From Paraburkholderia hiiakae (GTDB lineage: Bacteria; Pseudomonadota; Gammaproteobacteria; Burkholderiales; Burkholderiaceae), in NCBI RefSeq assembly GCF_904848665.1, contig NZ_CAJHCQ010000006.1, forward strand, positions 310,001-374,000: 64,000 nt of DNA, written 5' to 3'. A model generated the notes under the pieces. The model searched no databases. It was given only the letters and a program-made list of their open reading frames with translations, and was not told the DNA's origin. A program made the position numbers and the translations under genes. This document shows positions 1-9,621 of this stretch, one piece after another. How positions within the stretch are numbered: position 1 is the first letter of the stretch; each line of letters opens with the position of its first letter.

Positions 1-3000
1 GTGTTCGGCGGCGTCGAAAAAGATGGTGAATGTGGTTCCTTCTTGCTGGCTCACGTCGACACTGCCCCGCAGTTGCAGCACGAGATCGTGGACGAGCCGC
101 AGACCCAGTGTCTCGTCGCGTTCGAGCGAGAAGTCGGGCGCAAGGCCAACGCCGTCGTCGGAAACGCGCAATTCGCAGCGCTGCGTGTCGAGCGCGCGCA
201 GGTCGATGCGCAGCACGCCGCCGCGTTGATTGGGGAACGCATGTTTGAGCGCGTTGGAGACGAGTTCGTTGATGATGAGGCCGCACGACACCGCGCGATT
301 CATGTCGAGTTGAATGTCGTCCACGGCGATCTGCATATCGACTCCCAGCCGCCCCATGTCGTAGACACGCGCGAGATGACCGCACAGCGTTTTGACATGG
401 ACCGTCATGGGAATGCGCGCGAAATTGCCGGCGCGGTACAAATTTTCGTGAACCATGGCCATCGAGCGGACGCGATTGCGGCTATCCGCAAACAGCTCGG
501 CAACAGCTTTGTCTTCCACGCGTTCCGCTTGCAGATTGAGCAGGCTGCTGATGAGCTGCAGATTATTCTTCACCCGGTGGTGAACCTCGTGCAACAGCGC
601 TTCCTTTTCCACGAGCAATGTTTGCTTCTCCTCGAGCGAAGCGTTTTCGAGCGATATGGCGGCTTGAGACGCGAGAAGCCTGAGTACGGCCAGCCGTGCC
701 GGCGTGAAGATGCCAGGCGCGAGTTCGTTCTCGAGATACAGCACGCCGATCAGCTTCGACTGTTTCACGAGCGGCAGCGAGAGCACGGACCGTGAATGGT
801 TGGCGATGAAATATTCATCGTCATGGAATGCTTCGTTGGCCGATGCATCGTCGAGCAGCACCGGGCGACGAGTGCGTATGCTCTCGTGCAGCACGGCTTC
901 TGCCAGATCGTGAGGTGAAACCGGCTTACTCTCGATGCTCACGTCCGTTCCCTGGCGTGTCGCCACGGCCACGGCTTCGATCCGCAGTTTCTCTTCACGC
1001 GGCAAAACGAGCAGGGCGCGCCGTGCGCCGGCGTGTTCGAGCATGATAGTCATGAGCGTATGGATCAGACGCCCGGGAACGAGCTCGGCAGAAATTGCCT
1101 GAGACGCCTTCATCACCGTATCGACATCGATCTGGCCGACAAGGGCGCTTTGGGTCGGTCCGTATGCGGCCTGCTCCCGAAGCAGATCGGGGTACCGTCT
1201 GTCGAGGTCCTTCACGCGCCCGATGGCGCCCCAGCGCAGCCACGCAAGCCGCGCGTTGCGCAGATACACGCCGGCGATGGTCGTAAAGCCTCGCTGCAGA
1301 TAGAACATCGCCGCGATATCCTGAGCGAGTGCTTCAATCTGCACGAAACCATATTCGCGCGCGAGCCGGATCGCCTCCTCATAGTCGGTCATCGCATCGA
1401 AGTCGCGGCCCGCAAGGCGCGCAATTTCGCCGCGCACGAGTGCGGCCCGGCTGCCGAAATTGCTTGGGCAATGCGTGGCCCAGAGTTCGAGTTGATGGTG
1501 ATGCGCAGCGAGTTTGTCGAGATTCGATGTTCTTTCGTCGTCCTGCGCTTCGGCGTGCCAGCGTGCGCGCGTGAGCGCGGAAAAGAACTGGTATTCGGCC
1601 ATTTCGAAATGACCGGAAGACGTCCACAGAAGCGGCGTCGCCTTGTTGCCGGCATCCATCGCACTCCTGACGTCGTCCGCGAGATAGCGCGCCTGCTGTT
1701 TGCGTATCCAGTACCAGCAGGCAGCGATGGCGAGACTCGGGTCGCTCTCGAGGCGCTGTTCGAACGCGTCGTCGGCAAACGGGCCGGGTCCTTCGGCAAG
1801 ATCGGTTGTACCGGCGCGCAACGAGCGGATCAACGCGAGCTGCGCGGTGATGATATCCACGATCAAGCCGAATTTCGCGGCCTGTACGATCTGCAGACGC
1901 CGTGTGGCCTCCTGCTCGACCTCACCTAATGATTCGCCGGCGGCGAGCAGCGTGGTCACGGTGCAGCAACTGCTAAAGCCGATGTAGGTCAGGTCCCCGG
2001 CTTCGCTTGCGGCCTCGAACGCGAGGCGCAGCAGCGGAATGCCTGTGCGAATGGGCTTGGTCCACGGCGTCACGTGATACGCGAAGCACATATACACGCG
2101 CGCCTTGAAGCGGTCGAGTCCGCGCTTGTCGACGAGCGCGAGTCCAAGCTGGCCGAACCGGTAGCCGCCGTCGTAATCGTCGAATAGCGGTCCCGCAACC
2201 ATGCCGAGGTAGGCGTAGCCGAGCGACGAGGCGTCGCTGTTGCCGTGCGCGAGGCTAAGGTTCGCCATGCGGCACAGTACGAGGCACACGAGGTTTTCGT
2301 CGCTGAAAAATGCCGGTGGCAGCACGGCGGTCAGCACGTTCATCGTCGCGGTCAATTCCGCGTCGCCGAGCAACGGAAGATCGACGAGCGCTTCGATCGG
2401 CGCGTTGGCGATGCCGTCGAGCAACCGGTCGTATTCCTCGCGCGCTGCGCTGCGCTCGGGGTGAGCAGTCCAGTCTATTCCCACATGACGCAAATAGGTC
2501 AGGCAGGTTTCGACCGCGAGATTGACCTGATCGAGTGCCGTATACAGCGTGATGCGCAAGAACGTAATCGCCGCCCGGTCACATAAGGTGCGCGCGCGCC
2601 GCTCGAGCATCGACAGGCGCGCTTTGCTGCTTTGCGTATCGCCGGTCAGAAATTCGCACTCTGCGCGCTGGGTTTCCAGCAGAAACTTGCGCGCATAGTG
2701 ATGGTCCCATTCGTCCTCGCCAAGCAGTTCGCTACCCACGGAAAGATAGGTGAGAGCAGAGGCATAGGCCGACGATGCGCGCGCGCGCCGGCCCGCTTCC
2801 AGATTGAAATCCACGACGCGTTCGCGTTCCTGCGGTACGTCGATGAGCGTGATGACGCGGTTGTACTGGTTGACGATTTCGAAGATGTCGCGTTCTTCTT
2901 CGGTCGGAGCCTGTGCGGCAAGTATGCGGCCAATGCGCAAATGCGCTCGCGCACGTTCGTCCTCGTGAATCAGGTCGTACGTCGCTTCGTGCACGCGGTC

Positions 3001-4998
3001 GTGCACGAAAGCGAAGCCATCGCGGCTGCGATAGAGCAATCCCGCTTCGACGCCATCGGCGAGAGTCGCATCGACAGCAGGCTCGGTCATGCCGCTAATG
3101 CGCGCGAGCAGCGGCGAACTGGCGCGGCCGCCGAGGCACGCGAATTGCCTGAGCAACGCCTGCGTGGGTCCAGGCAACCGCTCAATCTTTTCCACCATGA
3201 GATCGACGATGCTTTGCGCAAAGCTTGCCTCGCGCATACGCTCGCTATCCCAACGCCATACACGGTGTTCGCGGTCAAAGGCGAGATGGTGTTCATCGGT
3301 CAGGAACTTCAGGAACTGCACGACATAGAATGGGTTGCCGCCAGTGCGCTCGAACACCAGCCTGCTCAGGTCGTGCAGTTCCTCGCGCGTGGTTTTGAGC
3401 GCGTCGCCAATCAGGTGCGCGACATCGTCGAACTGCAGCGGCGCGAGCATGATCTCGTCGATGTGTGTGCCCGTCTGGCGGATGGAGTCGATCGTCTGTC
3501 GCAACGGATGCGTGATGCCCACTTCGTTGTCGCGATACGCGCCGACCAGAAGCACGTTCGGCACGTTGGACTGGCATAGCCGCTCGAGCACGGCGAGCGT
3601 GCCGGCATCGCTCCATTGCAGGTCGTCGAGAAACAGTACGAGCGGTCGCCCTTCATGCGGAAACGCGCCGATAAAACGGGTGAAGACAGCGAGAAAACGG
3701 GTACGCGCGTCCTGGGGCGGAAGCTCCGGCGCAGGCGCTTGCGGCCCGATGATCTGTTCCAGTTCGGGAATCAGGTCCGTGATGAGAACGCCGTTTGCGC
3801 CAAGCGCGTCGACAAGGCGCGCGCGCAAACCTTCTCGCGCCGCCGGACTGCCATCGATCACCTGACGGATCAGATCCTGAAACGCTTGCGCGAGAGTGGT
3901 GTACGGAATATCGCGCTTGTAGCGGTCGAACTTGCCGGACGCGAACCAGCCTCGCGACGTAGCGCTCGACGTTTCGCGCAGCCCGTTGACCAGGGTCGAT
4001 TTGCCAATGCCGGAATAGCCGGAGACGAGCGCAAGCACCACATCCTTGTGCCGAACGACGCGGCTCAACGCGGCCTCCAGCATTTCGACCTGCTTTTCGC
4101 GGCCGTAGAGTCGATACGGATATTGCAGCTGATCGGGTGAATCGGCGGTACCCAGGGCGAATGAATCTATGCGGCCCGACTGGCGCCAGGCTTCAAGGCA
4201 GCATCGCAGATCGTGCTCAACACCTTCCGCCGTTTGATAACGCTGCGCCACATCCTTGGCCAGCAAGCGCGCAATCATGCTGCTCAACGGCTCCGGCACA
4301 GCGGCGCCCATGCATTCGGCAATGGGAATGGGCATTTGCGCGGTATGGCAATGCAGCCATTCGGCCGGCGAACTGGCGCGGTAGGGCAATTGACCGGTGA
4401 GCATTTCATACAGGACGACACCGAGGGAATACAGATCGGCGCGCGAGTCGGCCCATCGGTTCATTAAACCCGTGCGCTCGGGTGAGAGATACGCAAGCGC
4501 TTCCTCGGCCAGCATCGGCAGGTTCCGGACGGGGCGCTCGCGTGGCTCGGAAGAGACAAGTCCGAGGCCCGTAAGGGCGACCTCATGCGTTTCGCCCGCG
4601 AGCAGAATGTTGCCCGGCCGGATGTCGTTGTGTGTGAGCCCGCGGCAATGCAGCGTGCACAGCGCCGCTGCGAGACTGGTTGCGATGGGGAGCAAGCGCT
4701 CGAGAGGAAATGGACCTTTCAGCGCGTTGCGCAAGGGCATGCCGCCTGGATCTTCGAGCACGAGCGTTGCGTTGCCATGTTCCTGCTGCAGTGCATGCGG
4801 CAGGGTGACGCGCGCGCCTGCGAGCGCCGCGCGCATCTGGTAAGCGCGCTCGAGACGCTCCTGGCTTTCGGGCAACGGCCGATATGCGGACAACGTGACG
4901 GTCAGCCAGCTCTGGCTTTCCCCATGGCTTCTCAGCCGCGACAGCACGAACTGGCCGTCGTCGCTCAAAGTCGTTCGATCGTAGTCCGTCAACCTCAT
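1..4998 (-). CDS. Giant Ser/Thr-kinase-like / ATPase / GAF / sensor histidine kinase (3' end outside window)
   Basis: An uninterrupted minus-strand frame of 1666 codons runs from the ATG at 4998 off the left edge. Order of domains: a protein-kinase fold (about residues 1-270), an AAA/NB-ARC-like ATPase with P-loop GYSGIGKST near residue 330 and Walker B LVLFLDD near 460, a long helical repeat region, a GAF domain (about 1290-1430), then a HisKA_2-type H-box LLHEVHHRVKNNLQLI near 1470 and an HATPase domain. Such trifunctional proteins are known in Burkholderia. The kinase catalytic loop reads HNDIRPGN, there is no DFG (LTGLGLV instead) and no obvious N-lobe lysine, so that domain may bind rather than phosphorylate. 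It lies 28 bp downstream of an OmpR-type regulator on the same strand, suggesting co-transcription. The visible C-terminus is already past the ATPase G-boxes, so little is missing. Confidence 0.93.
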   Translation of the reverse strand, partial: MRLTDYDRTTLSDDGQFVLSRLRSHGESQSWLTVTLSAYRPLPESQERLERAYQMRAALAGARVTLPHALQQEHGNATLVLEDPGGMPLRNALKGPFPLERLLPIATSLAAALCTLHCRGLTHNDIRPGNILLAGETHEVALTGLGLVSSEPRERPVRNLPMLAEEALAYLSPERTGLMNRWADSRADLYSLGVVLYEMLTGQLPYRASSPAEWLHCHTAQMPIPIAECMGAAVPEPLSSMIARLLAKDVAQRYQTAEGVEHDLRCCLEAWRQSGRIDSFALGTADSPDQLQYPYRLYGREKQVEMLEAALSRVVRHKDVVLALVSGYSGIGKSTLVNGLRETSSATSRGWFASGKFDRYKRDIPYTTLAQAFQDLIRQVIDGSPAAREGLRARLVDALGANGVLITDLIPELEQIIGPQAPAPELPPQDARTRFLAVFTRFIGAFPHEGRPLVLFLDDLQWSDAGTLAVLERLCQSNVPNVLLVGAYRDNEVGITHPLRQTIDSIRQTGTHIDEIMLAPLQFDDVAHLIGDALKTTREELHDLSRLVFERTGGNPFYVVQFLKFLTDEHHLAFDREHRVWRWDSERMREASFAQSIVDLMVEKIERLPGPTQALLRQFACLGGRASSPLLARISGMTEPAVDATLADGVEAGLLYRSRDGFAFVHDRVHEATYDLIHEDERARAHLRIGRILAAQAPTEEERDIFEIVNQYNRVITLIDVPQERERVVDFNLEAGRRARASSAYASALTYLSVGSELLGEDEWDHHYARKFLLETQRAECEFLTGDTQSSKARLSMLERRARTLCDRAAITFLRITLYTALDQVNLAVETCLTYLRHVGIDWTAHPERSAAREEYDRLLDGIANAPIEALVDLPLLGDAELTATMNVLTAVLPPAFFSDENLVCLVLCRMANLSLAHGNSDASSLGYAYLGMVAGPLFDDYDGGYRFGQLGLALVDKRGLDRFKARVYMCFAYHVTPWTKPIRTGIPLLRLAFEAASEAGDLTYIGFSSCCTVTTLLAAGESLGEVEQEATRRLQIVQAAKFGLIVDIITAQLALIRSLRAGTTDLAEGPGPFADDAFEQRLESDPSLAIAACWYWIRKQQARYLADDVRSAMDAGNKATPLLWTSSGHFEMAEYQFFSALTRARWHAEAQDDERTSNLDKLAAHHHQLELWATHCPSNFGSRAALVRGEIARLAGRDFDAMTDYEEAIRLAREYGFVQIEALAQDIAAMFYLQRGFTTIAGVYLRNARLAWLRWGAIGRVKDLDRRYPDLLREQAAYGPTQSALVGQIDVDTVMKASQAISAELVPGRLIHTLMTIMLEHAGARRALLVLPREEKLRIEAVAVATRQGTDVSIESKPVSPHDLAEAVLHESIRTRRPVLLDDASANEAFHDDEYFIANHSRSVLSLPLVKQSKLIGVLYLENELAPGIFTPARLAVLRLLASQAAISLENASLEEKQTLLVEKEALLHEVHHRVKNNLQLISSLLNLQAERVEDKAVAELFADSRNRVRSMAMVHENLYRAGNFARIPMTVHVKTLCGHLARVYDMGRLGVDMQIAVDDIQLDMNRAVSCGLIINELVSNALKHAFPNQRGGVLRIDLRALDTQRCELRVSDDGVGLAPDFSLERDETLGLRLVHDLVLQLRGSVDVSQQEGTTFTIFFDAAEH

Positions 4999-5026
4999 GG
5001 TTCTGCCCTCGCGCAGGCACCTTGAT

Positions 5027-5707
5027 TCAAGGACCAGCTGTCAGCATGTAACCCGCATTACGGACCGTGCGGAGCATGGACCGCTCAAACCCGGTATCGA
5101 TCTTCTGCCGCAGCTTGCTCACATGCACGTCGATGACGTTGGTCTGTGGATCGAAGTGATATTCCCAGATGTTTTCGAGCAGCATGGTGCGCGTGACGAC
5201 CTGCTCGGCGTGGCGCATCAGGTATTCGAGCAGCTTGAACTCGCGAGGCTTCAGCAAAAGCGCCTTGCCGTCGCGCGTGACCTTGCGCGAGAGAAGGTCC
5301 ATGCTGAGTTCGCCGACTTTCAGGGTCGTATCATAGTGATTATCCTGGCTGCGGCGCGCCAATGCCTCCAGTCTTGCGACGACTTCGCCAAACGAGAAAG
5401 GCTTGACCACGTAGTCGTCGCCACCGGCTTTCAGGCCGCGAATGCGTTCGTCCACTTCGTCGAGCGCGCTCAGGATCAGTACCGGCACTTTGTTGCCCGA
5501 GGCGCGCAGAGCGGCAACGATGCCGAGGCCGTCGATTCCTCCCGGGAGCATGCGGTCGAGAATGATTGCGTCGTACGCTTCCCCGATCGCCAAAGCCATG
5601 CCGTCACGGCCATTGTCCGCCCAGTCGACGACGTGGCCGGCTTCGTGCAGGCCCTTCTTCAGAAACCCTGCCACCTGCTGATTGTCTTCGACCAGGAGAA
5701 TTTTCAT
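5027..5707 (-). CDS. OmpR/PhoB-family response regulator
   Basis: A 226-residue two-domain regulator. The receiver has the acidic pair E7-D8, phosphoacceptor D51 (AIILDRMLPG), S80 and K102 (VVKPFS), so it looks fully active. The C-terminal winged helix (about 130-222) carries the usual KPREFKLLEYLMRH and HVSKLRQKID signatures and would bind promoter DNA. I chose the ATG at 5707; a GTG nine bases upstream (5716) is in frame. It is followed after 28 bp by the giant sensor kinase, which may be its partner, although HisKA_2 kinases often pair with other regulator classes. It resembles CusR/QseB-type regulators, but no target can be named. The receiver is clearly related to the degenerate receiver on the histidine kinase at 7895-9394. 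Confidence 0.92.
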   Translation of the reverse strand: MKILLVEDNQQVAGFLKKGLHEAGHVVDWADNGRDGMALAIGEAYDAIILDRMLPGGIDGLGIVAALRASGNKVPVLILSALDEVDERIRGLKAGGDDYVVKPFSFGEVVARLEALARRSQDNHYDTTLKVGELSMDLLSRKVTRDGKALLLKPREFKLLEYLMRHAEQVVTRTMLLENIWEYHFDPQTNVIDVHVSKLRQKIDTGFERSMLRTVRNAGYMLTAGP

Positions 5708-5716
5708 TTCTATCAC

Positions 5717-6143
5717 TCGCGGTCAATACCACCAGCGCCAGACAGGCGCGGTCGTGAGGGCCTTCGAAGCATGCCTCGCGGGCGCCCACAACGCTAGCGC
5801 TTCGACCACACATTATCGCGCGCTCGAAGCGGGCGGGGCCGCAACCGTAGATTAAATTTTTTTAACCTGAGGGCCTTTCCTGCGCGGCTGGGCCCGTGAT
5901 TATTCGCATTCGCGGGCGGGGTGCGGCGCCTTAAATAAGGTTAACGCTACGGTCACGTTCTGCATAGCTGCCCTGGCCTAACATGGCAACGTGAGATCTC
6001 CCGCATAGCGAAGCCGCGCAATCTGGTTACGGACCCGTCGTGAGCAAGATCGTCCTTATGAGCCGGAACTTTGACGCCTGGCGTTGCGAGGGAAACGGGC
6101 GAACGCGCCTTCTTGTCAATATCCTTTCGGTATCCTGACGATT
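5717..6143. promoter_or_regulatory. Divergent control region between the response regulator and the winged-helix ATPase gene
   Basis: About 430 bp without a supported gene. It contains AT-rich islands in an otherwise GC-rich background: a run around 5851-5866 with TTAAA/TTTAA arms, and CCTTAAATAAGG at 5929-5940 (CCTTA/TAAGG arms around AA). These are candidate operators or promoter elements for the two divergent genes. No precise -35/-10 pair is assigned. Confidence 0.4.
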
Positions 6144-7733
6144 ATGGAAAGGGCGACACAGCACATGGCGATTCAAGAGGCCTTTGCACGCCATGAAGGC
6201 GTCCATCGGCCCGCGCGCGTGGTGTGCGACGCAGTTTACGAATTTGGACGATTCCGTTTCATGCCCGCTCAGCGTTTGCTGCTGGACGGCGACACGCGGG
6301 TGCGGCTGGGAAGCCGTGCGATCGAACTACTGGCCGCGCTGGTCGAATGTCCGGGAAAGGTGGTGACGCGAAAGGAGTTGATGGACCGCGGCTGGCCGGG
6401 ATCGGTTGTGGAAGAAAGCAACCTGAAGGTTCAGATCGCTGCGTTGCGCAAGGCGCTTGGCGAGACGCATCTCGATCCGCGCTTTCTGGCGACGGTCGCG
6501 GGACAGGGCTATCGGTTCATCGCGCCCGTCAAATCGGCAACGCCGGTGGTGGATAACGCGTTGACGCACGACGGACCCCGCGTGATGCACAACGTGCCAG
6601 CCGGTCTCATGCGGCTGATCGGACGCTCGGCGGACATCGACTCGATTCTGGAGCGTCTGTCTTGCGCGCGTATCGTGACCGTCACGGGCACGGGCGGGGT
6701 GGGCAAGACGAGCATCGCACTGGCCGTTGCGCGATCGATCGTCGAGCAGTCCCGCTGCGACGTGTGGTTCGTCGATCTGTCCACGCTCTGCGCCGCGCGG
6801 CTCGTGCCGTGTGCCGTGGCCAAAGCCGTTGGCGTGAGCGTGCGTTGCGGCGATATTGCCACGGCGCTGGCCGCGCATTTTGGCGTCCAGAGCAGGCCGC
6901 AACTGCTGGTGATCGACAACTGCGAACATGTCGTGGAAGCGGCGGCAGCCTTTATTGAACGCATCGTCTGCGCGACATCCCATGTGCGGGTTCTCGCTAC
7001 GAGCCGTGAGCCGCTGCAGGTGACGGGCGAAACTGTATTCCGGCTCGAACCGCTCGCAAGTCCCGTCGAGTCGGCGCAGTTGAGCGCGCGTGAAGCGTTG
7101 CGCTACCCGGCGATCCAGCTTTTCGCGGAGCGCGCGGCGGCTCGATGCAGCGAATTCGAGCTGCATGACGGCAACGTCCCTGTGGTCGCTGAGATCTGCC
7201 GGCGCCTCGATGGCATTCCGCTGGCGATCGGGTTGGCGGCCGCGCGTCTCGACGCATTCTGTGTGAGCGAACTCCTCGCCCAGTTCGACGACCGCTTTAT
7301 CGCGCTCGGGCGCGGGCAGCGCACAGGGCCGCTGCGGCACAGGAATCTGCTCGCGACGCTCGACTGGAGCCATCAACTGCTGCGCCAGGTCGAACGGGTC
7401 GTCCTGCGCCGCCTCGGCGTATTCGCAGACGCGTTTTGCCTCGATTCGGCCATCGCGGTGGCCACGGAAGGGGAGCTTCGCTCGACGCGAATCACCGACG
7501 CCTTGTCGAGCCTGGTTGCAAAGTCAATGGTGAGCGCCGAAATGGCCGGCGATGGCATGCGCTACCGGCTTCTGGCAACGACTCGGGACTACGCGCGGCG
7601 AAAGCTCGCTGAAGCCGGCGAGCTTGACCGCGTGGCCGGCCGATATGCAAGTCTGCGCACGGCGGGTACGGCTTTGGCCACCACTGCGGACATTGCTGGG
7701 TTCCGCTGCCTGTTTCCCATCGGTCAGTATTAG
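6144..7733 (+). CDS. Winged-helix DNA-binding / P-loop ATPase regulator, short form
   Basis: About 529 residues from the ATG at 6144 (a second ATG at 6165 is possible; a more distal in-frame start at 6084 is unlikely). Residues about 31-127 form an OmpR-type winged helix (MSGKVVTRKELMD-like region, then GQGYRFIAPV). Next comes an AfsR/NB-ARC-type ATPase with P-loop TGTGGVGKTS near 180 and Walker B LLVIDNCEH near 255, followed by the helical part ending RYRLLATTRDYARRKLAEAGE. Related regulators in this group usually continue for several hundred residues of TPR-like sensor sequence. Here the frame stops about 45 residues after that motif, and no remnant is visible before 7889. It is probably an ATP-dependent transcription switch lacking its sensor; target unknown. 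Confidence 0.82.
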   Translation: MERATQHMAIQEAFARHEGVHRPARVVCDAVYEFGRFRFMPAQRLLLDGDTRVRLGSRAIELLAALVECPGKVVTRKELMDRGWPGSVVEESNLKVQIAALRKALGETHLDPRFLATVAGQGYRFIAPVKSATPVVDNALTHDGPRVMHNVPAGLMRLIGRSADIDSILERLSCARIVTVTGTGGVGKTSIALAVARSIVEQSRCDVWFVDLSTLCAARLVPCAVAKAVGVSVRCGDIATALAAHFGVQSRPQLLVIDNCEHVVEAAAAFIERIVCATSHVRVLATSREPLQVTGETVFRLEPLASPVESAQLSAREALRYPAIQLFAERAAARCSEFELHDGNVPVVAEICRRLDGIPLAIGLAAARLDAFCVSELLAQFDDRFIALGRGQRTGPLRHRNLLATLDWSHQLLRQVERVVLRRLGVFADAFCLDSAIAVATEGELRSTRITDALSSLVAKSMVSAEMAGDGMRYRLLATTRDYARRKLAEAGELDRVAGRYASLRTAGTALATTADIAGFRCLFPIGQY

Positions 7734-7894
7734 CACCAGCCAGGCTCTCTGATAGACAAATAACATCTGCGCTCTTCTCGCAACTCTGCAGCATATTTCA
7801 CACCAGGAATGACGTCCTGGTCATAGCCTGAATACTCAGGTAACGGTGAGATTTGCTGTTGCGCATTAACATGTGACGGGTAGCTGGGGTGGAA

Positions 7895-9394
7895 ATGAAA
7901 GTGTTGCTTGCGGTGGACAATGCTCAACTTGCACACCATCTCGAAGCGGGCTTGCTCAAGGCAGGGCATTGCGTCGAATTTGCTGAAACCGGGCGTCAGC
8001 GAATATATCTGGCAGCCATCGAAACTTACGATGCGATCATCTGGAACCGGAATTTGCCCGGCAGGATCGCCGGCATCGGTGTTGTCTCGACGCTTCGCGG
8101 GTCGTGTAATGAATTGCCCATTTTGTTGATCAGCGAGCTTGGGTCGGCTCGCGAGCGCAAAAGCGATCTCCACGCAGGCGGCAATGATCGCGACGATCAG
8201 GCGCAGTTCGCGGAACTGCTTGCCTGGCTGGATGTATTGATCGGGCCACCGCGCGGCGGTAACGCGCCTGGCGCTATGCAAGCGCAGTTAGAGGAGAGCG
8301 AGATCATGCTCGCCCAGGTGCAAAGAATGAGCGAGACGCAAAGCTGGCGGTGGAATGTCGATACCGGAGAGATCAGCCTTGTGAACGGCATGGCGAAAAT
8401 TTTTCGACCTCTCGCGCAAGGACAGAAAAGGCACACGATCAACGACTTGCTCGATGCGATCCATCCGGATGATAGACGACACGTCTCGGCGGCACTTTCA
8501 GCAGCGGTCGAGCGAGAGGAGAATTTCGACCTGCGCTTCAGAATCGTCGAAGACGATGCGATCAAATACCTTCGAGCCGTCGGGGAGCGGCGAAATCGTA
8601 CGAAGATCGGTGTGGTCTACCTGTGCAGCGGCATGGACGTAACCGGGCAGGCACAGCGCGAGGAGGCGCTGCACCGAGCCGACGCCGAAATTGCGCATTT
8701 GTCCAGAGTGCACACAGTGGGCAAATTCGCGTCGTCCATCGTTCATGAAGTCAACCAGCCGCTTTCCGCCATCGTGACTTACAGCACCGCGGCACTGCAC
8801 TGGCTGCATCGCGGTGAACCCGATCTCGAAGAGGCCAGCATTGCGCTGAAACGCATTATTCGCGACGCCACGCGTGCCAAGGAAGTCACGGCGCGAGTCC
8901 GCCGTTTGTCGAAAAATGGCTTGCCGCAGAAGGCTCAATTTTCCATGGGCGAGGTGATCGAGGAGACCCTGACCCTGCTCGCCCGGGACCTCCATACGCG
9001 GCTTATCGCGGTCGAGTCCGACATTGAGCACGCCTTACCAGACGTGTCGGGCGACCGCGTGCAGATTCAGCAGGTTCTCATCAACCTTATCCTCAATGCC
9101 ATCGAGGCACTCGAGGCAGTTCAATCCGGGAGCCGGGTGATTACCGTGCTGGCCGAAACGGTCAACCTCGATCAAGTGCGCGTCGTCGTGCGAGACAACG
9201 GTCCGGGCGTGGCTGCCGACGCAAGAGAACGATTATTCGAGCCGTTCTTTTCGACCAAGGACGAGGGCCTCGGCATGGGACTCTCGATTTGCCGGTCGAT
9301 CATTCAGGCGCACAACGGGTCGCTGGTTTTGCTGAACGGCGAAGCGCCGGGTGCCGCATTCGAATTCGTGCTCCCTGCCTCGAAAGCGGCTTAG
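7895..9394 (+). CDS. PAS sensor histidine kinase with N-terminal degenerate receiver (pseudoreceiver)
   Basis: 499 residues from ATG 7895 (a GTG at 7889 is also in frame). Residues 1-115 align without early gaps to the receiver of the regulator at 5027-5707, about half identical by eye. However, phosphoacceptor D51 is asparagine (AIIWNRNLPG), the first acidic residue is valine (LLAVDN) and the conserved KP is lost. A PAS-like domain follows (about 150-250, with HPDDRRHV), then HisKA with H284 in SSIVHEVNQPL, and a complete HATPase domain (N-box near 396, DNGPGV near 436, GLGMGLS near 458). The kinase core therefore looks active while the receiver cannot be phosphorylated in the usual way. There is no transmembrane segment, so it is cytosolic. 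No response regulator lies directly beside it on the same strand. Confidence 0.9.
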   Translation: MKVLLAVDNAQLAHHLEAGLLKAGHCVEFAETGRQRIYLAAIETYDAIIWNRNLPGRIAGIGVVSTLRGSCNELPILLISELGSARERKSDLHAGGNDRDDQAQFAELLAWLDVLIGPPRGGNAPGAMQAQLEESEIMLAQVQRMSETQSWRWNVDTGEISLVNGMAKIFRPLAQGQKRHTINDLLDAIHPDDRRHVSAALSAAVEREENFDLRFRIVEDDAIKYLRAVGERRNRTKIGVVYLCSGMDVTGQAQREEALHRADAEIAHLSRVHTVGKFASSIVHEVNQPLSAIVTYSTAALHWLHRGEPDLEEASIALKRIIRDATRAKEVTARVRRLSKNGLPQKAQFSMGEVIEETLTLLARDLHTRLIAVESDIEHALPDVSGDRVQIQQVLINLILNAIEALEAVQSGSRVITVLAETVNLDQVRVVVRDNGPGVAADARERLFEPFFSTKDEGLGMGLSICRSIIQAHNGSLVLLNGEAPGAAFEFVLPASKAA

Positions 9395-9621
9395 CGCGCG
9401 ACCGGCGGGACGCGTCCCGCACGTTCCTCAATTGTTCCTGGCGCCGTCGCAAGCCTTCCTCGGGCGCTTGCGAACTTCCCCGTGCGCTTTGGAAAGAGCG
9501 CAGATGGTGTTCGACGTAACATGATTCCGACCGCGAGCGCGGGCACATTGAGGTGCACGCACAGGCGTGAATTCGAATCGGTACGCGCGAAGGTTGCCCC
9601 ATCAACGTTCTGGAGCAAGCA

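Noticed and set aside
1..4467. Long plus-strand frames (such as 1-795, 1033-1929, 2632-3579, 3616-4140)
   Set aside because: They are antisense shadows of the giant minus-strand sensor gene, which has recognisable domains throughout; the plus frames show no motif and lack good ribosome sites.
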